Shown one piece after another: positions 1-11,769 of a DNA stretch of 64,000 nt. The notes beneath the pieces were generated by a model. The model saw nothing but the letters and a program-made list of their open reading frames with translations, was not told the DNA's origin and did no database searches. Positions within the stretch are counted from its first letter, which is position 1, and each line of letters starts with the position of its first letter. The DNA is from Cercis canadensis (Eukaryota > Streptophyta > Magnoliopsida > Fabales > Fabaceae). The stretch lies in NCBI GenBank assembly GCA_003255065.1, contig QAOA01001291.1, positions 75,416 to 139,415 of the forward strand, in the 5' to 3' direction. A program made the translations under genes and the position numbers.

Positions 1-733
1 AATTTTTTAAAATTTTCATGATGGTACCAAAATAAAAAATTCATTTCCGCTCCAAACTCCTAGTTGGAGGTGTTTTTCAATTTCACCCTTTAAAATATAA
101 AGAGTAGCCCAACATCCCCATTTAAAAAAATCTACTTTGGCAAGCATCTAAAATTTGTTTTATGTTTTTGGTTTTCAAAAACAAAATTTAAGAACAATTT
201 TTTTACCAAACAGATGGGCAAAAACAAGCTTCCAAATAAGTTTTTGTGTTTTTCTTTTTTTTTTTTCTTTTAAAAAAAAAAAACTGTTTTGAAAACAAGT
301 CCATTACTTGCTCCAACAGAAGGAGTTACAACATTACTACAGGAATTAAAGCCACTTATTACAAATGTCAAATATAACTCATAGTTTATTAACACTAAGG
401 ACAGTTGGTTCATTCCTAGAGAAATATGAATTAGCCTTGAATTTACCATGTCAAACTCTTGATCAGGTTCATCATCATCATTGGTTTTCAGCTTCCAGAC
501 TCCAGGTTCTATAGCTCTGCAGTTGGGACATTCCATACGTCCTTTGACATTAAAAGCGGATCCAATGCGATCTGATGAAAAGAAGCACAGTTAAGGCAAA
601 ATAAAATCAGCAAGCTTACCTCCAAGAGAGAGATGTTTAATGTCAACCATTGATAGAAAAGAATTATCAGCATGTGTAGGAGAACTGACTTAATTTCATA
701 ATTGTGCTAATCTATATCAAACTGTTTTGGTAT

Positions 734-795
734 TTTGGCAACAAACTTAGGTTCAAACACATAATTCACAAGCTCTCTTAGTATCACTCAGCTAC
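734..795 (-). repeat. SINE-B, tRNA-like head, in intron 1 of copy 1
   Basis: Read on the minus strand, this short insert shows a Pol III A-box-like TGTAGCTGAGTGATA and a B-box-like GTGTTTGAACCT, as in tRNA-derived SINEs. It is flanked by near-identical target repeats (AAACTGTTTTGGTAT and AGACTGTTTGGTAT). The same insert is at about 26395-26475 (copy 3), 31078-31160 (copy 4), 40752-40838 (copy 5) and 59463-59545 (copy 6), so it predates the array. It is short for a SINE and may be a truncated member. Confidence 0.5.
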
Positions 796-952
796 AGACT
801 GTTTGGTATAATTCATCACCTTAAAAGCAAGTAATATTTTCTTAATCATCATAGAAATCAAAGAGCAAAACAAACTAGGTCCATGATATAATTAAATTGT
901 TCACATTCTATAAATATTATACATTTTTTCAGACCCAAAAGGAAAACATTGC

Positions 953-1094
953 AACATAGGCATATATAGCACAACTGGTCTAGGGATCTCCAAAAATGGT
1001 GGAGGTCCCAAGTTTGAATCATCATTCTCTCATATCCTCAGCTAAAATTTTTAGCTATATCTATATGGCAAAAAAAAACAAAAAAACACAAAAA
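953..1094 (+). repeat. SINE-A, tRNA-derived, in intron 1 of copy 1
   Basis: The insert lies between two copies of the 12-base sequence GGAAAACATTGC (941-952 and 1095-1106), the target-site duplication. It has an A-box-like TAGCACAACTGGT, a B-box-like AAGTTTGAATC, and ends in an A-rich tail, which are the marks of a tRNA-derived SINE. Orthologous inserts are in copies 2, 3, 4 and 5 and, truncated, in copy 6 (about 59695-59750), so insertion came before the gene multiplied. Confidence 0.75.
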
Positions 1095-2951
1095 GGAAAA
1101 CATTGCACAAAATTTGATGGATAAGAGAAAAAGAGACCACAATGCCATATCCTTGCCACATTTTGGTGTAATTGATTGTAGTGGATTCAACAAGATCAAA
1201 GCACTACTCAATCAAATAGGATTTCAGAGAGACAAATGGGAAATTTTGAGTTCTACATTATTCTAAAGGAAATAACTCAATAGCTAAAATAAGTCACTAG
1301 GCCAACCAGAATAACATAGAATAGAACTTCATAGGCTATTAAAAACAATTGATCAAGAACACAATTAAACGACAACTCAGGTAGTCCCAGCAAGTATATT
1401 ATCTAATCTGCTATGTTGACCTTATCACTCTACTAAAACTGAGAGGATCTATTATCTAAGGGTGTGTTTAGAAGACAATATATGATAAGATCATAAAAGA
1501 AGCAGGTAAGGATAAGTTAAGATTTGATATTATATAAACATGATAAATATATATCTTGTTATATATTTGGTAAACCTTATATAAGCAATTAGATAGGAAA
1601 TGCTATTTTTCATTGAGACAAAAATATCCATATTTTTTTTTATTAAAATATCCATAAGTAACCAACTTGATAAGGGTACGATAAGATTAGTTATTCTATT
1701 AGGCCCTCCTTTTCTGGTCCACCAAACGGGCTCTAAACCTTTTTTGCAAATGCAATCTCACTTTGTTACATTTGATCTAAGGTTGTTATTGGAGTATCAA
1801 GTCATATATGAGCACCTAAAATATGTATTAGACACAACCAAGCACACAACATTGAGCGTGCCATTTGGTTCATATGGTAATCTCTCTCAACATTCTCTAA
1901 TGGATTAAATCACAATCCTCACTAGGGCTTTTGTGCCCAATGGGCAAAAAATAATGAAAATCATATAATTTAGAGAATGAATTCTTTATTTACTATCTCA
2001 TAAACTATAAATTACTCTATTTACTACCTCATATAGCACAAAACACTGCTTTGTCAGCTTATCTTTTAAAGAAGCAACTATAGGCAGCTCCTTCCAAAAT
2101 CAAATTTTCTCTTATCAATCTTTTCGGAATCAATTCTGACTGTATTAATTCTCTTTATAAGAATCAATTCTAAGAAAATATATTCATGTTTCTTCCAATA
2201 TTTTAACATAGCCCCTCGATCAACATAGTTAAAAGAAAATTTAAATTTTTCAAAAAATTTAGATTCAACAACAACTCAAACCAAAATCGATCATCAATTT
2301 AATTCCAATAATTCAAAAACTATAAGAAATTTATAATTCAGACATTCTTTGCTCTTACCTAAATGAAATGTGTGTTTCAATTGGAGCGTCACAGTGCTTC
2401 TAGCATAGCTTTCAGAAACATCCTCCAAGCAAATTGAGCACTCGATTGCCGAAGAGGATGAAGTAGCCATGAATTTTCTAAGAAATTGACAATGGGATAC
2501 ACTGATAGATTGAAAATTGCAGAGTGAAGGAAAATGAGGTAAAGATGAACAAGGGTTAGTAATTTATATGCATTTTTCTTATTGAGAATCAAAATTGCGC
2601 AAGCTAAGGCTTAGCTGGAGCATGATGTCACTTCGCCTCTACAAATGGAAATGAGTTTATGAGAATCGAAAGCCATATGTGAAACGTTTTGGCTAAGTGT
2701 TTTGTTTTTGGAGAGTGGTGAACCGTTACTCTTTTTCAAGTACGCAATGGTGGAGAGTGTAGCGTTTCTTACTTGCTTGATTTCTTCACCTTTTGAGGAA
2801 TTGATGGACGTTGCAAATATTTTAAATTGCAGATTTGACCCTCTAAAATGAGAATTTGAGGTTGGTTCACATTATGGCATTGTGGTAAATTTAAAAGTTT
2901 TAAATAAAGGTGATTGCTATCCTACAAATTACAATCACTAAAAATAGAGTG

Positions 2952-3264
2952 TAGCACTACCCCCATTTAGTTGGGTGAGTTTTAGTGGGACCCACACAAT
3001 GAATTTGGTGACAGAATATACACAATTTCTTATAAAATATAAGAAAGACATGATACAGGAAAATGTGCTAAACAAAAAATTTAACTTTTGTCAAAAAAAT
3101 AGTTTGACACGTTTTCCTGTATCATTTTTTTTTTTTTTACATTTTATAAGAAATCGTCTATTTTAGCACATAAGAAACTTAATTTTTTGATATATTTGCA
3201 ATAACACCAAATTCATTGGGTTATCTCACCGGAACCCACTCAACTGGATGGAGAGGTAGTGCTA
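2952..3264. mobile_element. Foldback (MITE-like) element of about 310 bp
   Basis: The two ends are inverted copies of one another over about 60 bases (GCACTACC at the left, GGTAGTGC at the right, with a shared ATGAATTTGGTG further in). Inner segments also pair, for example ATGATACAGGAAAA with TTTTCCTGTATCAT. TA lies just outside both ends, which could be a two-base target duplication of the Stowaway/Mariner type, but this is too short to be sure. No coding capacity. Confidence 0.55.
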
Positions 3265-3792
3265 TCCCCCATTTTCAATGGTTGTAGCTTGGCAAGAGCC
3301 TTAAATAAAATATGTTAGTAATTAATTAAAGAAGGAAAAATGCCGCAAATATTTGAGAAGATGAGGAAAAGACACTCAAGTTCATTATACATTAAACAAA
3401 ATTTGGGTTTGAATGTAGTTTTGGTCCCTTATTTTAACATTCCTATGAATCAGTCCTATATTTTTAAAACTCAACAATTTGGTCCCATGTTTTATCATAA
3501 ATTTGTAATTTTTGGTTAGCCCTTAATTCTCTGTTCTAGAAGCAGACATGACACTAAAAAAAGAATTTTTTATTGCTAATATGCCAACTCATTGTCTAGA
3601 TAGGCAATTTTGCCTACATCGTAAATGAGTCATGTGTTGGGCATGTGATAATTTAGGTTGTGTTTGGATGAGATATTTGACAAATTATTGTGTAATTGAA
3701 ATACAATATTTTAAATACATGTATTTATAAAATACCTTGTTTAGATATACTCCATTATAAAAAGAGTAATTTAACATCAATATTCAAAACTA

Positions 3793-4461
<669 letters not shown>

Positions 4462-4599
4462 TCATTTTTTGAAATGCTTTAATATAAGAAAAATCAGTAA
4501 AAAAAAAATTAGGGAGTTGGGTGGGGGTGTTAGAGGAGAAGGATAGAGGGCTGATAGAGTGAATTTGAAATACACTATATTTTGAGTGAATTTAAAATA

Positions 4600-4941
4600 G
4601 AGTAAAACCCTTTTTTAGTCATTGAAAAATGCAGCCACTGACAAATTTATCCTCCAAAAATTTTCGGTGACAAATTGGTCTTTGAATTATTATTTCGTTG
4701 ACAAATTAGTCCTCCGGTAGGCAAAATCAGTGAAAAGAAAAGGAGGACTTGAATGAGAAAATGAGGGCTTAAACATAGCTAGGCAAGATCAGTGAAAGAA
4801 TTTTAGGAAAGAGGTTTGCAGGGGTCTAGAACTTTTCTCATTAAAGTACCAGATGACTAATTTGTCAGACAGAATAATAATTCAATAGCTGCATTTTTCA
4901 AGGACTAAAAAAGGGTTTTACTNTAAAAAAAGGTTTTACTC
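4600..4941. mobile_element. Mutator-like MITE, copy a
   Basis: Inverted ends GAGTAAAACCC and GGGTTTTACTC continue inward for about 35 bases, and the element is flanked by a perfect 9-base duplication TTTAAAATA (4591-4599 and 4942-4950). Nine bases is the Mutator signature. An isolated N at 4923 is followed by a repeat of the last 18 or so bases, probably an assembly join. The same family is at 26486-26853. Confidence 0.8.
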
Positions 4942-5084
4942 TTTAAAATATACTATATTAAGACTTTGAAAGTCACTATAAAAATATACTAAAATTTTAA
5001 AAATACTTTAAAAAATTACAAAACAAAATAATTTAAAATTAACATTTCAAATACACTCTACAAATACCTCATCCAAACACACCC

Positions 5085-6107
5085 TTAGTAACTTCTCTCC
5101 CAAACAAATGACCAACCTCATGGCCTAAACCCTACGCATGCAGGAAACGACCCAGGTAGAGGAATCATCGAAGAAGAGACAACATCTTCTAGCACTTCGA
5201 ATTCCCTGGGGAAAGAGCCAAAGGCATGGTATTTGCATCAGGCTTACCTTTCTTTTCCTCTCGTTAGAAGCCATTAAGGAGCCCTCTGTTGTTTCCCTTT
5301 CTTTTCCTTCATTTATTCCTATTTCTCCCTCTAATTTTGCCCATGCTGTCTTTTCTCTCTCTCTAAATTTCTTTATCTCTCTACAAATTCCGATCTTTGT
5401 TGGGGTGCCTAACTGCCAGTGGCAAAGGCACAGCTTTGTTTTGGTTTGCTCTCATTTCTTCTCTTTTTCACTCTATACCTTCAACCCAAAAATTAAAAGG
5501 AAGAAGAGGAAAAGGTGCAGAGTATATCTTTTGGCGGTAGGAAGATTTGTGGATGTGTATGATTTTAATGGTGATTTCTAGAGTGGATTAAGATGTGGCG
5601 TTGGGATAGTGGGGAACTTCGGTGGTATCGAGAGATTTTTCTGGGTGTGCTGTCTGCAATTTCTTCCTTGTTTTGTCTATGTTTTTCCTCTTCAAACTCC
5701 ATAAGTGGTCCATAGCTGTGATGCGAGAAGGGGAATTAAGCGAAACTGGAGAGAGAAATAAAGCTTAGTTAAGCAAGTGCAGAAATTGAAGAGCCAGAGA
5801 GAAAAATAAGGAAACTGAAGAACTAGAGAGAGAAAAAGAGCGATATGAGACAAAGCAAGGTAGAGATAGAGTGAGAGTGGAGAAAGACGATAGGTTTTTA
5901 TGTGTAAATAATTATTTAATAATAAAAATTTTCTTTGTATGAAGTCAGCCTCTTCCATTAGTTTAACTGGTACTTGAAAAAGAGTTCTTTTCAGAACTCT
6001 TATTCTCTTTTTTAATTTTCATAGGATTTAGATGATTTAACTTTATAATGATTCAAGGACTTGTTACTAGTAATTGTGGAAATCAATTTCTAAGCTTCTA
6101 AATTTGC
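5085..6107. other. Region without a recognised gene
   Basis: A 147-codon plus-strand frame (5138-5581) is open, but its product is a low-complexity Ser/Phe/Leu-rich string with no known motif and no homologue I recognise. The reverse strand of 5692-5958 is also open and similarly CT/AG-rich. I take both as chance frames in pyrimidine-rich DNA. This segment is not shared with the other array units. Confidence 0.4.
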
Positions 6108-7166
6108 TGTTGATAGTTCCACAATTCTCTTTCATGCTTTTGATGATAACAAATGATTAAATATATTTTAATCTGTGTTGTGTTTAAGTATTATTCTAAG
6201 TATAGGTTAGTAAACGTATCTAAGAACTAGTTTTGTTTGTTCAAAAGAACTAGTTCTTAAACAAGTTCTTCTCTTCTGGTTATTGTTGTGCATGCTAAGT
6301 CTTCAGATCTCAAAGTGCTTGTCAGATTGTTGCTTCACATGAGTTATAACCGTTTCCTTATGAAGGTTTGGTAGAGATCCACCTTTCAAGGAAGTTGGTA
6401 TAAAGTAACCTTTTTGAGCACTACAAGACAAGGGAATAGTTAGTGGAATTGGAGTGCATCTCAGCTTGACAGCTGTCCCAAGATCAAGGGTGAATATTGC
6501 TCTTCACATGCTGCCCTCTTTCCTTATTATGCTGCCTTCCTTGCCATTTGAAGCAAGCAGAGAAGAGAAGCAGAAAAGAGAAAATACAGAGGCCTTCGGT
6601 CCTTCAATTTTTACATAGATTTTTCTTCTTTCTTTTGTGTAAACTTATGTAAAATTTGCTTTAGAGAGAGAGTACTTCAATAGAGCTCAATTTCTTTTTG
6701 AGTGTTGTTAACTCAGGATTTCAGTAGGAAATCCTTGAGAGAGACTTCTAAGTGTTATACTAGAAGAAGAAAGATTTTTGGTGAGCTTTTGTGTGAGAAA
6801 CCAAGAGTGTAAAAGCTTGGAAAAATTATACTCAACTCTTAGTAGAACCCCAATGCTTGGGAGAAGTGAATGCAGACCTTAGTGCTGAACCACTATAAAA
6901 CTTGTTGCTAAGATCTTGTTACCCTTTCTCTTCAAAGTTTCCGTTCATTATGATTTTCGTATGCCATTGATATCTGTTTGAACTGATCTGAATTGAGATT
7001 TCTGGTATGATTCATAACTTATATACAAGAAGAAACATATCTGAACCTCTCTGTGCATTGATTCTGCTGTGTATTTGTTGATCTAATTGTTATAGTATTT
7101 TAGTTAATGAATTAATTTCTAGTGTTAGCTCATTTGATTTAATATTTTCGAGAAACTCCTATTCAA

Positions 7167-7214
<48 letters not shown>

Positions 7215-7240
7215 NCTTGTGACATTCAACTGTGGGGTTT
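6108..7240 (+). mobile_element. Degraded Copia-type LTR remnant
   Basis: The segment has the look of a long plant Copia LTR in plus orientation: a TGATGATAACAAA-type start region, a purine-rich middle, the block ending in G-A-A-C-C-A-C-T-A-T-A-A-A (about 6887-6899), and a final A-T-T-C-A plus C-run motif. A related remnant lies at 15182-16210. No internal coding region or second LTR of this element is visible, so it is a solo LTR or a fragment. It looks old. Confidence 0.5.
7168..7214. repeat. 47-base poly-C run ending at an N
   Basis: An uninterrupted C tract follows ATTCAAT and ends at an undetermined base (7215). A short C run is normal at this spot in Copia LTRs, but this length beside an N suggests sequencing slippage or a gap-filling artefact. 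Confidence 0.8.
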
Positions 7241-7360
7241 CCAACCGATTATCTATCTAAATTACATAGTGGATAGAACTAAAATTCAAAAGGCATATGA
7301 CAATGGTTTCATGATAATTGTTTTCTTTTCTGGTCTTTGGCTTTTCTTTATGCTCTCCGG

Positions 7361-7530
7361 GTTCCCTTTTACCTCAGCCTCGTCCCCTGGACGAGGAATG
7401 CATATCGTGCTCCCCAGGTTTTACAACATAAACAAGGGATGCATATCGTGCTTCTAGGGTTGCCTTTTACCTCAGCCTCAACGAGGGGTGCCTATAGTGC
7501 TCCACGAGCTTCACAACCTGGATGATAATG
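7361..7530 (+). repeat. Imperfect short tandem repeats
   Basis: The phrase CCTTTTACCTCAGCCTC occurs twice (about 7367 and 7461), and GCATATCGTGCT-like units occur three times (about 7399, 7441 and, diverged, 7488). Spacing is irregular. No coding function recognised; 7215-7600 otherwise shows nothing. Confidence 0.5.
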
Positions 7531-7740
7531 GTGAAGAAGACGCAGTTTCTGGTTCATTTTTGAGTATTTTTTTCGACTCAAATAAAATTTTTAATCAATT
7601 AACAACACTTCATTACTCAATACTCATTAATCTAGGCAACATTTTCTGGTGCCAACACAGCCAACTAGGTACCAAAAGTTAACAATGAAAAGTTGAAGTC
7701 ATAAAATGAAACAAAATAGTTTAGACAATTGATTATTTTC

Positions 7741-7891
7741 GAACCCAAAGTTGAGGTCCTACAACAACACTTTTCTCTCAAATACAGCATGCTTGTCACC
7801 CTTCCGCTGGAAGAATCAACAACATCCTCTTTCTTCAGTTTCCAGACATCATTGTTGGTCGGGATCGAAGCGAGTAGGGGTATCGATGCAC
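7741..7891 (-). other. Conserved block 3' of RING copy 2 (possible exon 3)
   Basis: A pyrimidine tract and CAG (acceptor-like) lead into a segment with one open frame reading N-D-V-W-K-L-K-K-E-D-V-V-D-S-S-S-G-R-V-T. Related blocks lie at the same place relative to copies 3, 4 and 5. The frame that is conserved is not in phase with the exon 2 donor I chose, so either the splice differs, this belongs to a neighbouring gene, or it is non-coding. I do not recognise the protein. Confidence 0.35.
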
Positions 7892-8320
7892 CTGGAATTA
7901 GGGGGAAAAATTGAAAACAGAAAAATATTTTTGAGTTACTTATTGTACTAACATTAATAACTCTATTATTTAAAATGGTGCCACCATGAAAACTAGAGTT
8001 TTAGAAAAATCTACTGTGGAAAGCTTGTTTTTGGCTTTTAAAAACACAATTTGAGAACAACGTTTTACTAAGCAGATGGGCAGAAGCAAGCTTCCAAATA
8101 AATTTTTTGGGTTTTTGTTTTGTTCTTTTTTTTTTTTTTTAAAAAAAAAACACAACTTTTTTGGAAACAAGTAATCAAATGAGCCATTACTTGCTCGAAC
8201 AGGAGTTGCAACATCTTTAAAGGAAAAGCCACTTATTACAAATATAATTCATGGTTTATTAACACCAAGGACAATTGGTTTATTCGTATATAAAGAAATA
8301 TGAATTAACCTTGAATTTAC

Positions 8321-10788
8321 CATTTCAAACTCTTGATGAGGTTCATCATCGTCATTGGTTTTCTGCCTCCAGATTCCAGCTCCTATAGCTCTGCAGTTGG
8401 GACATTCCATACGTCCTTTGGCATTAAAAGCGGATCCAATGCAATCTAAAGAAAAGAAGCACAATTAAGGAAAAATTAAACAGCAAGCTCACCAGTCCAA
8501 GAGAGAGAGGTTAAATGTCAACCATTAATAGAAAAGAATTATCAGCATATTTATCATCACTCAACCATAGGCCGTTTGGTACTCATCTATATTAAATATT
8601 ATCACCTTAAAAGCAAGTAATATTTTCCAAATCATCATTGAATTCAAAAAGCAAAATAAACTAGGCCCATGATATAATTAAGTTGTTCACATCAATAAAT
8701 ATCATACATTTTTTCAAACCCAACAGGAAAACATTGCGAAAAAGCTTTAGAAGACTCAGAAATTTTCAATTCTTTCTTCCTGTAATATTTGTTTGGCCTA
8801 CTCGTTTGAGCAGTGATCTTGAGTGTTATCACTCTCTCTCTCTGTACCATTGCTACCTACTTGTTTGAATTAGCTTTTCTATCCAGTGGGCAGTTTATCT
8901 CAACAAAGACCATCAACCTTTTGGAATAAAAAAAAAAAAGGGGGAAAACATTGCAATACAAGCACATACAATGCAATTTGTCTAGGGACCTCCTAAAAGA
9001 TCGAGGTCCTCTCTCATATTCTCAAATAAAAATTCTAGAACTATCAATGTAAGAAAACAAAAAAAATGAAAACATTGTAAAAAAATTGATGGATAAGAGA
9101 GAAAGAGATTACAATGGCATGTCCTTGCCACATCTTGGTATAATAGATAGCAGTGGACAATAATAACTAAATCAAATAAGATTCTAGACAGACAAAGGAG
9201 ACAATTTGAGTTCTACATTATTCTAAAGGAAATAACTCAATAGCTCAAACAAGTCACTAGACCAACCGGAAATAGCATTGAATAGAACTCCATGATCTAT
9301 TATAAACAATTGGTCAACAACACAATCAAACAGAAACTCAGGAACTCCATAATCTGCTATGTTGTCCTTATCACTCTACTAAAATTGAGAGGATCTACTA
9401 TCTAAGGGTACATTTGGAAAACAATATATGATAGGATCATAAAAAAAACTGGATAAGATAGAATTTGATATGACATAAACATGATAAAAATATATCTCAT
9501 TAGATATGTGGTAAACCTCATATAAGCAATTGGATAGGAAATGTTATTTTTCATTGAGACAAAAAATCCATATTTTTATTTAAAATAGTTTTTAATTTTC
9601 TTTTTGTCTTCACTTTTCTCTGAAACTAGACATCCCCTGATTTCTTCCTCTGCCATTGCCATTATTTGAAGATTTCATCTCATACTTTGGTCACTGGTGC
9701 AAATTCACAATGGTGGCCCTGTGGTTGCTAGTGACCAACATCATAATCTATTTCTGTTTGGGAACTTTTTTTGACCATTATTACAATAGGAACATTCTCG
9801 GGACAAAAAAAAAAATGAGAACAGACATAGCTATGAATTCAAGGGTAAAGGGGGACAAGCTATAAGACATCTATCTAAAGAACAGACAAAGCAGCTTGGC
9901 AAGCAAGACCATCCTCCTCTTCTTCCTTTCTCTTTTCCTGTTCCTAACCCATTAAAACTTACACAGATCATCCATAGATGTAGCCAATTTAAACCAATAT
10001 CAACTTGATTAGTTATCCTATTTGGCCCTCCTTATCTGGTCCATCAAACGGGCCCTAAACCTTTTCTGCAAATGCAATCTAAGGTCGTTATTGGAGTATC
10101 AAGTCATATATGAGCACCTAAAATATGTGTAAGACACAACCAAGCACACTACATTTAGTGCACCGTTCGGTTCATCTGGTAATCTCTCTCAACATTTTCT
10201 AATAGATTAAATCACAATCCTCAATATAGCCAAAAAGAATAAGAGAAGGGAAAATGTTATTTAGGGCTTTCATGCCTAATGGGCTATATAATGAAAATCA
10301 TATAATTTAGAGAATTAATTTTACAAGAATTAGTTCTTTATTTATTTTCTCAAGCCATAAATCACTCGATTTACTACCTCGTATAGCACAAATCACTACT
10401 TTGTAAAATGCATAGCTTATTTTTTAAGAAGCAACTATATGTAGCTCCTTCCAAAATTAAATTTTCCCTTATCAATTCTTATGAATTCTCTCTATAAGAA
10501 TCAATTCTTGGAAAATTTATTCATGTTCTCTCCAATATTTTAACGAAGCCCCTTGATCAACACATTTGAAAGAAAATTCAAATTCAAGAACTCAAAAACC
10601 AAAATCGATCATCGATTTAATTCCAATAATTCAAAATATAAATAAAATTAGTGATTTAGACATCCTTTGCTCTTACCTAAATGAAATGTGTGCTTGCAGT
10701 AAAGCGTCACGACCGTTCTAGGGCAGTTCTCAAAAGCCTCCTCCAAGCAGATTGAGCACATGATTGCAGAAGAGGATGAAGCAGCCAT
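8321..10788 (-). CDS. RFI2-like RING-H2 protein gene, copy 2 (best-preserved)
   Basis: Exon 1 is 10677-10788 and exon 2 is 8321-8445; the ATG is chosen because all copies share M-A-x-S-S-S before the RING. The exons encode 79 residues up to a GTAAAT donor. All eight RING-H2 ligands are present: C11, C14, C31, H33, H36, C39, C52 and C55, with [18 protein letters not shown] matching RFI2-type RINGs. The acidic N-D-D-D-E-P-H-Q-E tail follows. The donor is GTAAG and the acceptor TTTAG. Such proteins act as E3 ubiquitin ligases with an E2 enzyme. If the donor is not used, the frame reads on for about 23 more residues to a stop. The intron holds SINE-A and a second retro-insertion. RFI2 itself is far longer, so this is a short relative or a truncated derivative. 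RING assignment is firm; expression and the C-terminus are unknown. Confidence 0.7.
8738..8942 (+). mobile_element. Retro-inserted sequence with poly-A tail in copy 2
   Basis: This 205-base insert ends in AATAAA followed by an A run and a few G, and is bounded by GGAAAACATTGC on both sides (8726-8737 and 8943-8954). The other copies lack it. It has no clear Pol III boxes, so it may be the 3' end of an mRNA or of a LINE copied by target-primed reverse transcription. It used the same 12-base target as the neighbouring SINE. Confidence 0.65.
8955..9066 (+). repeat. SINE-A in copy 2
   Basis: It is orthologous to the SINE of copy 1, with the left target repeat at 8943-8954 and a slightly diverged right one (TGAAAACATTGT, 9067-9078). 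The B box region is partly deleted relative to copy 1, so this copy is decayed. Confidence 0.65.
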
Positions 10789-10854
10789 GAATTCTTTGAG
10801 AAATTGAAGAATGGATACACCGATAAATTGAAAATTGCAGAGTGAAGAAGAAGA

Positions 10855-11176
10855 AGGTAAAGATGAACTAGGGTAAGTAATTTATATACATTTTCTTATT
10901 AAGATTCAGAATTAAGCAAGCACATGCTTCGTTGGAGCATGATGTCACTTTGCCTCTCTAAATGGAAGTGAGTTTATGAGAATTAGAAGCCTTTTGTGAA
11001 TCATTCTGGCTACGNAAGGTAAAGATGAACTAGGGTAAGTAATTTATATACATTGTCTTATTAAGATTCAGAATTAAGCAAGCACATGCTTCGTTGGAGC
11101 ATGATGTCACTTTGCCTCTCTAAATGGAAGTGAGTTTATGAGAATTAGAAGCCTTTTGTGAATCATTCTGGCTACG
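10855..11176. repeat. 160-base duplication around an N (likely assembly join)
   Basis: The segment upstream of copy 2's exon 1 (10855-11014) is repeated almost exactly after a single N at 11015. Single copies are present at this spot in the other array units. It is best read as two unmerged contig ends. Confidence 0.75.
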
Positions 11177-11471
11177 TCTTTTGTTTTGGAGTGTGGCAAA
11201 CCGTTACTTTTTTTCAAGTATGCAATGGCGGAGAGTGTAGTGTTTCTTACTTTCTTCACCTCTTGAGAAATTGATGAATCGTTGCATTTTTTTTTTAAAT
11301 TTTAGATTTGGCCCTCTAAAATGAGAATTTGAGGTTAGCTTGAACTATGTAGGTATGAAAAAATGCCCCGTTTCGACGGGAATCTGGGCAAAATTCCCTG
11401 AGTTTGGCCGAGGACAAGGGTAATTCCCTGAGTTTGTTTACATTTTGGGGATGAGACGGGATCACAATCTT

Positions 11472-11769
11472 TGTTAAGGAACCAACTCACTCAAAAGCTT
11501 AAGCTTTTAGATAAAAGCCTATGAATAATTTTATATCTAACATGCTCCTGCACAGGAAAACCCTTTGGACTTGAAATGTGGACAAAGTACATACCCATTT
11601 ATACCTTGTGCTAAAATTTCAATTTAATTAAGAAAGTGGCCGCGAGGGGGAAGGGGAAGAGAATGATTCGATATTTGGTCAAAGAGGCTCTCATACTATG
11701 TCAAGGAACTAACTCACCTAAAATCCTAAGTTGTTAGGTGAAAACCTACAAATGATTTTATATCTAATA
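11472..11769 (-). mobile_element. Miniature LTR element (TRIM-like)
   Basis: Two direct repeats of 71 bases (11472-11542, beginning TG and ending CA, and 11699-11769) flank about 155 bases without coding capacity. A degenerate GGCTCTCATACTA beside the right repeat resembles the reverse of a Met-tRNA primer site, which puts the element on the minus strand. The same place in the tail blocks of copies 3 (about 29360) and 5 (about 56490) is empty, which confirms an insertion. The two repeats differ at roughly one site in six, so it is old. It is non-autonomous by nature. Confidence 0.6.

Larger units (their letters stand above)
447..2470 (-). pseudogene. RFI2-like RING-H2 gene, copy 1 (decayed)
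   Basis: Exon 1 is 2359-2470 and exon 2 is 447-571. They are joined by a GTAAG donor (CATTTAG/GTAAG) and a CAG acceptor, and the join restores H-L-D-x-I-G-S-A-F-N, the centre of the RFI2-type RING. Proteins of this family are plant E3 ubiquitin ligases whose RING binds two zinc ions and recruits an E2. The first two Cys (C-S-I-C) and the last pair (C-P-N-C) are present, but the third ligand is Leu (L-K-H-T-F-H) and the sixth is Arg (L-D-R-I-G), so this copy should not fold as a RING. The acidic tail N-D-D-D-E-P follows. The window starts inside the next intron, so any downstream exon lies outside. The intron holds two SINEs. Splice sites are intact; the damage is by substitution only. Confidence 0.75.

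Noticed and set aside
1600-1908. 102-codon frame in intron 1 of copy 1
   Set aside because: The other five units carry the same intron sequence with stops and shifts at this place; no conserved product.
5138-5581. 147-codon open frame on the plus strand
   Set aside because: Low-complexity product with no motif, no splice context and no counterpart in other units; likely a chance frame in CT-rich DNA.
7168-7214. C run as an i-motif or functional element
   Set aside because: Its position beside an N and within a degraded LTR makes a sequencing artefact more likely.
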